From NCBI GenBank assembly GCA_030631125.1, contig DAOVLS010000036.1, positions 1 to 12,855 on the forward strand: a stretch of 12,855 nucleotides of DNA, given 5' to 3'. The translations under genes and the position numbers were made by a program. This document shows, one piece after another, positions 1-6,166 of the stretch (positions within the stretch are counted from its first letter, which is position 1; every line of letters starts with the position of its first letter). Source of the stretch: Planctomycetales bacterium (lineage in GTDB: Bacteria > Planctomycetota > Phycisphaerae > SM23-33). Under the pieces are notes generated by a model. The model saw only the letters and a list, made by a program, of their open reading frames with translations, was not told the DNA's origin and did no database searches.

Positions 1-7
1 GGTGGCG

Positions 8-991
8 TTAGCGGGCACGAATAAGCCGCAGCAGGCGTTCAGCACGCTTTGCAAAACGCAAACAACCTTCCGTCAATACTTTCCTGGCGGCGCGCTCGCC
101 CTGACGGCGAAGTGCGACTCCGGCTGCGACCTCCATGTCGGCCCGGTCGGCGTCGGTCTCCTGCTCGAACCGCTCAAGATTTACGCCGAGGGCTTTGCTT
201 TTCCTGAAAAGGTCAACGCCGAACTTTTGGCTGCCTGAAAGACGGTAAAGCGTCCCGTCGAAAAGTATCTTCGGTGTCGCCGTTACACTCATATAAAGCG
301 GCACGTATAGTGTTTTACGAACATTGCAGACGGCAAACCATGCGTATGAGAACAGGTCGGGCCGCTTCGGCGGAATCACGGCGGTGTATGCCGAGACGTT
401 CCATCCGGGATTGAAAATCGGCCGGCGGCGGGACAGTTGGTTCATCAGTCCGGCGGTAATCCCGCCCCGGTTTTGCCGAAGGGCTTTCATTACCAGTCGT
501 CCTCTGGCATCCTTGTCCCGCATGACGAGAAAGCCGCTGCGGCTTATCTTTTCGATAAAACTATCGGTGTACTGATAGACCCGCGCACCCGCCCCGGTCC
601 GATCGGCAAGCATCCAGTGCGTGCCGAACTTTCCGCCGGCATAGACCTTCTCTTCGTGAAATTTCCGCAAAAGTGCAACCGCTTCTTCGGCGTCGGCGCA
701 AGTCTCGACGACGATCCGCAGAATGTCCCCGTTCATCATGCCTCTGAAGCGGGGATTTTTCTCCTTGTAGCCCATGTCCGCTACTATCGCCAGGCCCTTC
801 TCGTTCAGCGCCATCGACGGACCTATGTCGTGGACATCACCGTTGGCGAGAAAGCGGTAGATACGCTTTCCGCGAGGCTTTGCGCCCACCACATAGGCAG
901 CCTGTGGTCGTTCGACCTGGTCGCGGTTCTTGTGCATAAGCGTCCGACCCTCGACATTGTGGCGCGGGCCAGAAGAAGAACATCGCCGCAA
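8..991 (-). pseudogene. N-terminal-nucleophile hydrolase, C45/AAT-like, lacking its normal N-terminus
   Basis: The protein resembles the Ntn-hydrolase group that includes acyl-CoA:6-aminopenicillanate acyltransferase and related C45 amidases. These are normally exported, and a Cys exposed after processing is the nucleophile. Seen here: the family-like entry EGRTLMHKNRD, then a GxAIV strand (NEKGLAIVADMGY), MNGDILRIVVETCADAEEAVALL in two parts (about residues 86-108), GTHWMLADRTG, and a C-terminal part with YVPLYMSVTATP. The frame opens directly after a TGA with a TTG codon and has no signal peptide. A Cys lies at codon 4, but it is about two residues closer to the KNRD motif than I expect for the family, and it lies in DNA that reads as transporter in another frame. 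I infer the true 5' end was lost by deletion. The last residues are charged and end cleanly at TAA. Family is fairly secure; substrate is unknown. A living gene with an unusual start is the alternative. Confidence 0.6.
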
Positions 992-1196
992 TCACGCCCG
1001 ACCAGCCGGACAGACGCCAAACCTGCTCGATGCTCGATGAGTCCGTGGTCGAGATGGCCACCACGAGCATTATTACACCGGCCGTCCCGCGAAAGACGGC
1101 GTTCATTCCGAGAGCCCCCGCGCCGCTGCGCGTACCCATCCGAGTAACCACAGCCAACAGCACCATGAAGATTATTGAGACTACCAGGTAAATCAT
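837..1196 (-). pseudogene. DMT/EamA-type transporter, N-terminal fragment
   Basis: Starting at ATG 1196 (an upstream AAAGAGAA could serve as a weak ribosome site), the first 75 residues read as two or three membrane helices of a drug/metabolite transporter. They are MIYLVVSIIFMVLLAVVTRM, then the typical ALGMNAVFRGTAGVIMLVVAI, then SGVIAAMFFFW. EamA-family proteins usually have about ten helices and 280-300 residues. After about residue 76 the reading becomes charged, Cys/Arg-rich nonsense and stops at 837, while the same DNA in the +1 frame encodes the Ntn hydrolase. I read this as a truncated gene: the 3' three quarters of the transporter and the 5' end of the hydrolase have been removed together. 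A still earlier start at 1274 would add an unlikely Arg-rich leader. The exact transported compound cannot be told from a fragment. Confidence 0.55.
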
Positions 1197-1370
1197 CCGA
1201 AGTTTTCTCTTTGGGCTGTTCCTGGTTCCTTGACCCGAACGGCGGCATTGTGCCATTATCCGCCGGACCGGCAAAGGTATTTCCCCGAATGCGACTTATA
1301 AGAGGAACCTTTTGGCTCTCCCTGCGTCAAAATAGATAGGGGGCTGCAAAGGCTAAAGGAGACTAAAATC

Positions 1371-2519
1371 ATGCGTACGACAGTTTATGTCCTATTATCG
1401 TTATGTATTGTGCTTTCCGCCGGTCAGGCCGGACCTGCCGAAAACCGGGCCGAACGAAAGGCCGCTGCGGTCAAGTCGACGGTCAATGTCCTGACGCGAT
1501 ACCTCGACCGGGCCGACATCCATCCGCAGGCCGAACTAGGCCGGTTGACTATCTTTCCGATAAGCCTGAGCCAAACCAATCGCCTTGAGGGCGTCCTGAC
1601 GATGACCCAGGCGCTGGAGAAGAAGTTGCTGGTAATCGAGGAAATGAAATCGGCCCAGGTTCCCAAAGCCAGGTTCGTCAACAAGTCGGGAAAGATGATT
1701 TTCCTGATGGCCGGTGAAATCATCACGGGCGGAAAGCAGAACCGGACGTTGACGACCGATGCGCTGCTTGGGCCTGATTCGGTTACGGTGTTGCCGGTCT
1801 ATTGCGTCCAGCGCGGGCGCTGGAGTGGCAGGAAGGGGTTTAATAAAGCGGTGACGGTCGCGCCCCAGGGCGTGCGGGAAAGGGCCTCTCAAAAAGCCGG
1901 TCAAGGCGAGGTTTGGGCCGAGGTCGCCCGCGCCAACCGCCGGCTAAAATCTTCCGACGCCAGCGGCGACCTGGCTGTGGCGATGAGCAAACCGGAAAAT
2001 GTCAAACGCCTGGCCGAATTACGCAAGCGGATCATCCCGAAGTTACCGAAAAACTGCGCCGGCATCGTCGTGGCGCGCGACAAGCGCATCATCGGCGCAG
2101 ACCTGTTCAACTCGGCAGAACTGTTCGCAGCCATGCGGGACAAGGTCCTCGACAGTTACCTCAGCAACTACACGGTGAAGGAACTGGCAGCGGGGCCGAA
2201 GGGCGGCCTTCTCGTCGCCCGGCCGAGTCAGGACGACATCCGTAAGTACCTCCAGGCCTGTTACAAATCCCGTTTCACGCCGGGCGCAATGCGCGGTGTC
2301 GGCAGGATTTTCAACATCAGCGGCTCGCGCACCGGTCAGACGCTGGCCTACTACCGGCACCAAATCACCATAGGACGACCCACAGTAGCCCCGGGCCAAC
2401 GGATGCCGGAAGACATAACAATAAGAAAATACATGGTCCACACTGCGCTGATGCAGAAGATCGTACCGGTCAAACCGAAGGTGTCGCCCCCATCGCGCAG
2501 GCCCCAGGGCCGACGGTGA
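1371..2519 (+). CDS. Exported ARPP-1/DUF6569 family protein
   Basis: A 382-residue protein with a signal peptide (hydrophobic residues about 5-18, likely cleavage near GQA-GPA) followed by an ARPP-1 domain (DUF6569, named for its association with ADP-ribosylglycohydrolase and rhodanese-phosphatase proteins). The diagnostic block is MAGEIITGGKQNRTLTTD (113-130) and LPVYCVQRGRWSG (141-153), close to the family pattern GE.l.GgkQnR and ipV.CvE.gRW. The last 30 residues are basic and Pro-rich. The start is well supported: AAAGGAG lies at 1355-1361, 9 nt before the ATG. The biochemical activity of this family is not known to me; an export signal suggests a cell-envelope role here. It reads away from the broken transporter/hydrolase locus across a 174-bp gap and is followed by a hairpin region before the MFS gene, so it may be transcribed alone. 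Family call is confident, function is open. Confidence 0.8.
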   Translation: MRTTVYVLLSLCIVLSAGQAGPAENRAERKAAAVKSTVNVLTRYLDRADIHPQAELGRLTIFPISLSQTNRLEGVLTMTQALEKKLLVIEEMKSAQVPKARFVNKSGKMIFLMAGEIITGGKQNRTLTTDALLGPDSVTVLPVYCVQRGRWSGRKGFNKAVTVAPQGVRERASQKAGQGEVWAEVARANRRLKSSDASGDLAVAMSKPENVKRLAELRKRIIPKLPKNCAGIVVARDKRIIGADLFNSAELFAAMRDKVLDSYLSNYTVKELAAGPKGGLLVARPSQDDIRKYLQACYKSRFTPGAMRGVGRIFNISGSRTGQTLAYYRHQITIGRPTVAPGQRMPEDITIRKYMVHTALMQKIVPVKPKVSPPSRRPQGRR

Positions 2520-2542
2520 GAATTTGCACTCCCGAACCCAGA

Positions 2543-2597
2543 CCCGCGCGTTACGCTGCGCGGGCGAAGCCGCAAGCGGATGCGGAACCGTCTTTTT
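2543..2597 (+). terminator. Possible Rho-independent terminator after the ARPP-1 gene
   Basis: A 7-bp GC stem (CCCGCGC 2543-2549 with GCGCGGG 2558-2564, loop GTTACGCT) is followed by a smaller CCGC/GCGG hairpin (2570-2585), and a T5 run is at 2593-2597. The T run is 7 nt after the second stem, so this is a moderate rather than textbook terminator. It lies 24 nt after the stop codon of the ARPP-1 gene and 50 nt before the MFS start. Confidence 0.4.
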
Positions 2598-2647
2598 GAC
2601 GCTCACTGCTGACAAGGGCGACGCGAGCGGTTACCTTATCGGGTTCT

Positions 2648-3904
2648 ATGCCCAACCGGAACGGACATTCCAAGCCCGATGAGGCGGTTTCGACGACGTG
2701 GATCACCGGGACTGTGCTGGCGGTAAGCCTGGCCGGCGGCGCCGGCGGTGCGCCGCTGGTGGGGGCATTGCGCGAGGGCGTACAGGAGCAGTTCGCCCTG
2801 CCTTTCTGGGTAACAGGAGCGGGCGTGGCGGTCCTCGGTCTGGCGGCGGGGATACTGGGGCTGATCATCGCGCGTCGGCTGCCCGGCATCGGTCGGCTCG
2901 CTCTGTTCCGCGCCGGGCTGGTCCTGTCGTTCCTGGCGTTCGGACTGTACTGCTTCCTCCAGCAGAGCAACTTCTGGGCAATCGCGGGTCTGGCGGCGGG
3001 GTGGTTCGTTCTGTCCCTGGGCGTGAGTTTCACGGGTACCGCCAACGCCATTTTCGCCGACCTGTGGCATCATTCGCCTCACACCGGCGTCATCCTGCTG
3101 CATGTAGCCAATTCCATCGGCAAGGTCGTCGCACCGGCGATGGTGTTGGTCATCGGCGCCTCCCTGGGCGGAAACGCGCGCGTGTACGCGGTAATCTGGT
3201 TGGTACTGACGTTGGCCGCTTTCACCTGGCCGACGAAGGCGATCTCGCATCTGAACCGGACCGAGCACCGGCAACATGCCGCCGCGAGGAAGGCCCCTTC
3301 GGTCCTCCGCAGCGGCTTGTTCTGGCTGGTGTGTCTCCAGTTCGCCGTCATTGCCGGAAGCGAGGCGGGCGTAACCAGTATGCTGCCGTCGTTCATCGAA
3401 AAGCATCGTCAGGGCCTCTGGGGCTTCTCGGCCCGCGGCTTCTCGCAAGTGGTTTTGGTGGTGATGCTTCTGGGTATCGTCGCCGGGCGTTGCGCGGCTT
3501 TGGCCTTCTCCCGCCGGGTCGGCGAGCGGGGCATCATAAAGGTCTGTCTTCCTTGCGCCGCAGCAGCGGTCCCGGCGGTCCTTTATCCCGCCCCGGCGGT
3601 ATTTCTGCCGTGCTTTTTCGTCCTGGGGTTTGCGTTTTCGGCGACCTGGCCGGCCTACTTCGCGATGGCCGTCAGACGCTTTCCAAACGATAAGACGGTC
3701 TTGAGCATAGGAGTAACCGTCTGCTCACTGGCCGGAATCAACGGATATATACTCACCGGAAGCCTTATCGGAAATAACCCGGCTTACCTACCGTGGGCGG
3801 TATTGGCGTCGGCTGTAAGCATCGCCCTCTTCGCCGTCTGCTTCTTCGCCCTGCCGATGCGCCGGCCCGGCTCTACAGACTCTTCCGCTTCCGCCGCCGG
3901 ATAA
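2648..3904 (+). CDS. Major facilitator superfamily transporter
   Basis: A 418-residue integral membrane protein with about twelve hydrophobic segments split by a basic central loop (about 199-220, HLNRTEHRQHAAARK). Features that look MFS-like are the Gly-rich first helix (LAGGAGGAP, 28-36), RR after helix 2 (76-77), HVANSIGK (152-159) in the fifth helix, and GSEAGVTSMLPSF (237-249) opening the second half. That last pattern recalls the sugar:proton symporter branch (FucP/nucleoside-like), so a sugar or glycoside substrate is possible but not shown. ATG 2648 is the only usable start before an in-frame stop at 2597-2599. No clear Shine-Dalgarno sequence precedes it, so initiation is uncertain. 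The 3' end runs 32 bp into the convergent PEP-CTERM gene; the overlap covers only the hydrophilic tail, which is unlikely to matter for transport. Length is normal for the family. Confidence 0.85.
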   Translation: MPNRNGHSKPDEAVSTTWITGTVLAVSLAGGAGGAPLVGALREGVQEQFALPFWVTGAGVAVLGLAAGILGLIIARRLPGIGRLALFRAGLVLSFLAFGLYCFLQQSNFWAIAGLAAGWFVLSLGVSFTGTANAIFADLWHHSPHTGVILLHVANSIGKVVAPAMVLVIGASLGGNARVYAVIWLVLTLAAFTWPTKAISHLNRTEHRQHAAARKAPSVLRSGLFWLVCLQFAVIAGSEAGVTSMLPSFIEKHRQGLWGFSARGFSQVVLVVMLLGIVAGRCAALAFSRRVGERGIIKVCLPCAAAAVPAVLYPAPAVFLPCFFVLGFAFSATWPAYFAMAVRRFPNDKTVLSIGVTVCSLAGINGYILTGSLIGNNPAYLPWAVLASAVSIALFAVCFFALPMRRPGSTDSSASAAG

Positions 3905-4538
3905 GCAACAGGCCTCCGCCGACAGCCAACAGCGAAAGCGTTGCCGGTTCGGGGGCCGTTGTCCAGCCGCTGTCTTCATTATCCCCGATGCTCTGAACGT
4001 GCGCTGCGGTGGGGAAGGGACCGTGGTCCGCGGGCGTGCAGAGGAAATCGAAGGACTCAGCCGTCAGCGAGGCGCCGATCTCAGTAGTAGTGATGGTGTA
4101 CTCGACGGCCTCGCCGGCACCGAAGCGCTCGTTCGAGCCCACCCCGCCACCGGTCTCAAAAGCGATCCAGATATCGAAGTCGCCGGCCCCGTCGGCCTTG
4201 AAATCATCCACGCCGGTATAAATAACAGGATCGTCGAAAATACCTGTTTTAGTCGGCGAAGAGAACAGTAGATTCGTCGGTTCCAGACCTGGGTCCAGAT
4301 TGAACATCCAATTGGAGACACACTCTACGCCGGTCAGACCGGGGGTCGTGAGCGTCAGTGTAACCGAACCGGCCGAGCCTCCGTCGTCGAAGGTCGCGTT
4401 CAGCCACGGCGCTGCCCCGACCGGAGGCGTAGCCCCGCTAAACTCGACGCTCATGTCAAATGATACCGGCGCGCCCTGTGCCCCATACGAAAAGACCATC
4501 AATAGTGTGCATACTATAACGCTTCGTGATGTCAACAT
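3873..4538 (-). CDS. PEP-CTERM sorting-domain protein
   Basis: A 221-residue exported protein. It has a signal peptide (residues about 1-22, ending YGAQGA), a middle rich in Thr, Gly, Asp and Val that looks like a beta-sandwich, two Cys residues (73 and 167) that could form a disulfide, and a C-terminal PEP-CTERM tail: PEP at 196-198, a hydrophobic stretch to about 213, then RRRKRKS. Such tails are recognised by exosortase, which removes them and passes the protein to the cell surface or extracellular matrix. No exosortase gene is in the window. The start is supported by GGAGG 8 nt before the ATG, and a perfect TATAAT lies about 126 bp upstream. I recognise no catalytic domain in the middle; a structural or carbohydrate-binding role would be a guess. 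The 3' end overlaps the MFS gene. Confidence 0.85.
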   Translation of the reverse strand: MLTSRSVIVCTLLMVFSYGAQGAPVSFDMSVEFSGATPPVGAAPWLNATFDDGGSAGSVTLTLTTPGLTGVECVSNWMFNLDPGLEPTNLLFSSPTKTGIFDDPVIYTGVDDFKADGAGDFDIWIAFETGGGVGSNERFGAGEAVEYTITTTEIGASLTAESFDFLCTPADHGPFPTAAHVQSIGDNEDSGWTTAPEPATLSLLAVGGGLLLIRRRKRKSL

Positions 4539-4663
4539 ATCTCGCCCTCCAAATTGTGCCGACGTGAGTGCTCCGGCATCTCAACGATACCGCGCATCGT
4601 AAGACTGCAACTGCAATCGGGGATCCTCCACGTCAGAATTTGTCCCTCTCACTCCAATAGCAC

Positions 4664-4669
4664 ATTATA
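4664..4669 (-). promoter_or_regulatory. Candidate -10 box for the PEP-CTERM gene
   Basis: On the minus strand this reads TATAAT, a perfect match to the bacterial -10 consensus, embedded in GCGGGTATAATGTGC. No good -35 box is seen at 16-18 bp spacing (the best reads TAGGCG), so an activator may be needed. Transcription starting near 4657 would give a leader of about 120 nt in front of the PEP-CTERM gene, long enough for some regulation. Confidence 0.4.
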
Positions 4670-4740
4670 CCCGCTTTTGCGTGTTGCGCCTAGTGCCTTT
4701 CCGGGGATTTTTGTGACTTTTTATCGAAGAAACAGCGAGT

Positions 4741-4803
4741 GCCCGGCAATAAATTGCCGGGCTATTTTCATACGGTCCCTGATGAGACCCGCATCTGTGC
4801 GGG
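4741..4803 (-). terminator. Two hairpins behind the tandem TPR genes
   Basis: Read on the minus strand, the first hairpin begins 8 nt after the TAG stop of the TPR gene: CCCGCA/TGCGGG with a 4-nt loop (4788-4803). Further on is a perfect 10-bp inverted repeat, GCCCGGCAAT-AA-ATTGCCGGGC on the plus strand (4741-4762). The T-rich side of the larger repeat (TATTTTC) is on the plus strand, and the minus-strand side continues ACTCGCTGTTTCTT, so the direction is ambiguous. Termination of the TPR transcript, or shielding of the PEP-CTERM promoter from read-through, is the likely role. Confidence 0.45.
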
Positions 4804-4811
4804 CCATCCTG

Positions 4812-6068
4812 CTACTGGAGCGGTTTGAGTTTCGCCAGGAGCACCTTTGCCTCTTTAGCGGCTTTGGCGGAAGGGTAATCTTCGAGAATTCCCTGAAGGA
4901 TTACGACGGCTTTTTCGTTCATTTCGTGTCGGAGATAGAGTTTGGCCAGTTTGAGGCGTTGACCGGCCTGGGACTCAGGGTCGGCGGGCGCGGACGGACG
5001 GGTGGCTATCGGAAAGCGCTCGACTTCAGGCGTAACGACGCCATCGACTGCCGGCGGGTCCCAGCGGAATTCCCGCTCGGTACGGGTTTTCGCCGTGTGT
5101 ATCTGCTGTTGAAACCGGGACAGGATAACCTCCCTGCCCTTGAGATCGACCAATATCGCTCTGCCCCGGCTTCGGACGCCCCTGCGCTCCGACCTGAGGC
5201 GCTCGACTTCGCGCTCCGCCTGATGGATGCGCTCGTAGATGTCGTCGCGGTAGGCCCGGCGGTAGCGACGATAATAGACAAGCCGACCGTCGGCGTCGCG
5301 GTAGTAATACCCCGCCCCTGTGCGCAATTCGCGCCAAAGTTCATCTATCATGCGTTTTCGCCGGTCGATTTCGTTGGCCAGTTCCCGCAGTTGGCTGTCG
5401 ATTTCCATCGCCATTCGCCGCGCCGCCAAGACCTCTGCTTCAGCGGTGGCAACCTGCTTGTCAAGCCGCTCCACCAGGCCGGCGCGCTGCGTGTAGGCGG
5501 ACTTGATCGTTTTATATGCCGACGAATAGGGCTTGCTGGCGAGCAGTTCTTTTTTCATCTGCGCCAGCGACCGCCGGGTGCGGTCGGAGACTTTGGGCAG
5601 GTCCGGTTCGTTGTCGTACCAGGCGGCCAGTTGTCCGGCGTTGTGCAGGACGGAGGGATCGTCGCGGCGCTTTTCCAACGAGCGAATCGTCGCCGAAAAC
5701 GCCTCGACCAATTCTCCGCGCTTGCCGTGCATGTACCCGACGACGCCCCACGCCAGGGAGTTGTTCGGGTCTAGACGGACCAGCACCCTGGCCGGGTAGT
5801 AGGCGATTTTCGGCAGGCCGAACTTCAGCATCCGCTTCATATATGCGTCGTGGAGTTCGGCCTTGTTGCGGTCTATCGCGCAGCCGCGGGCGTAGGCAGA
5901 CATCGCCGCGCGGGGATTATCCGCTTCGGCTACCGCCCGAATGAAAGCCTTCAACCTATCGGCCGGCTTTGTGGCCGAACTCGGCCTGGTGGCCGGACCG
6001 CCCCGACTGGCCAAAACCATCCACGCCAACACCACCGCACAGATTATTACCAATCGCCTGCATCTCAT
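4812..6068 (-). CDS. Exported TPR/coiled-coil protein, tandem paralogue A
   Basis: A 418-residue protein of unknown function. Order of parts: signal peptide (about 1-23), Thr/Ser/Pro linker, helical TPR-like block (about 37-151, including DPNNSLAWGVVGY and DDPSVLHNAGQL), long charged helical region likely to form a coiled coil (about 195-330), the conserved motif RWDPPAVDGVVTPEV (335-349), and a C-terminal TPR-like unit (about 368-415, KLAKLYLRHEMNEKAV and ILEDYPSAKAAKEAK). The middle carries a Tyr/Arg-rich insert (about 253-275) missing from its neighbour. The start is supported by AGGGAGAAAGTC directly before ATG, matching the leader of paralogue B. It is the downstream member of a tandem duplication with a 98-bp gap. 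A scaffold or adaptor in the periplasm is plausible, since no catalytic motif is visible. Outer-membrane lipoprotein status is unlikely, as there is no lipobox. Confidence 0.75.
   Translation of the reverse strand: MRCRRLVIICAVVLAWMVLASRGGPATRPSSATKPADRLKAFIRAVAEADNPRAAMSAYARGCAIDRNKAELHDAYMKRMLKFGLPKIAYYPARVLVRLDPNNSLAWGVVGYMHGKRGELVEAFSATIRSLEKRRDDPSVLHNAGQLAAWYDNEPDLPKVSDRTRRSLAQMKKELLASKPYSSAYKTIKSAYTQRAGLVERLDKQVATAEAEVLAARRMAMEIDSQLRELANEIDRRKRMIDELWRELRTGAGYYYRDADGRLVYYRRYRRAYRDDIYERIHQAEREVERLRSERRGVRSRGRAILVDLKGREVILSRFQQQIHTAKTRTEREFRWDPPAVDGVVTPEVERFPIATRPSAPADPESQAGQRLKLAKLYLRHEMNEKAVVILQGILEDYPSAKAAKEAKVLLAKLKPLQ
5616..5918 (-). repeat. 303-bp direct repeat, copy A
   Basis: This encodes residues 51-151 of paralogue A. 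By hand count 91 of 101 residues are identical to the copy at 6950-7252, and the DNA is also close to identical over long runs (for example around 5641-5700 against 6977-7036). It is in the same orientation as its partner, so recombination between the copies could delete the intervening 1.3 kb and leave one hybrid gene. Confidence 0.8.
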
Positions 6069-6109
6069 GACTTTCTCCCTGCTGGGTTGCCCAAGGGGTC
6101 TTCCTATAC

Positions 6110-6138
6110 AGTATAAACCATAGGTAGCGGCATCTGAC
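6110..6138 (-). promoter_or_regulatory. Candidate promoter of TPR paralogue A
   Basis: On the minus strand the -10 box reads TATACT (6110-6115). The -35 position at 17-bp spacing is GTCAGA (6133-6138), a weak match. The -10 box and what follows match the leader of paralogue B almost base for base (16 of 18 between 6099-6116 and 7443-7460), which argues that this stretch is functional and was copied with the gene. It predicts a leader of about 35 nt. Confidence 0.45.
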
Positions 6139-6166
6139 GCCTATTATTCTAATGCCCCGCCCGGAT

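Larger units (their letters stand above)
4539..4811. other. 273-bp intergenic region between the PEP-CTERM and first TPR genes
   Basis: This is the longest gene-free stretch. It holds the leader and likely promoter of the PEP-CTERM gene on its left side and two hairpins behind the TPR gene on its right side (each listed separately). I see no credible coding frame in between; the segment 4640-4740 is more AT-rich than its surroundings, as expected for regulatory DNA. Confidence 0.6.

Noticed and set aside
437..1147. A 236-residue plus-strand open frame across the broken locus
   Set aside because: It is antisense to the hydrolase and transporter frames, ends in Arg/Pro-rich nonsense and resembles no protein I know.
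2636..3448. A 270-residue minus-strand open frame rich in Gln and Arg
   Set aside because: Its composition is that of an antisense shadow of the MFS gene, and it has no ribosome site or domain.
4554..5774. A 406-residue plus-strand open frame
   Set aside because: It lies antisense to the TPR gene, which has a signal peptide, a ribosome site and a close paralogue. The plus-strand reading has no recognisable domain.
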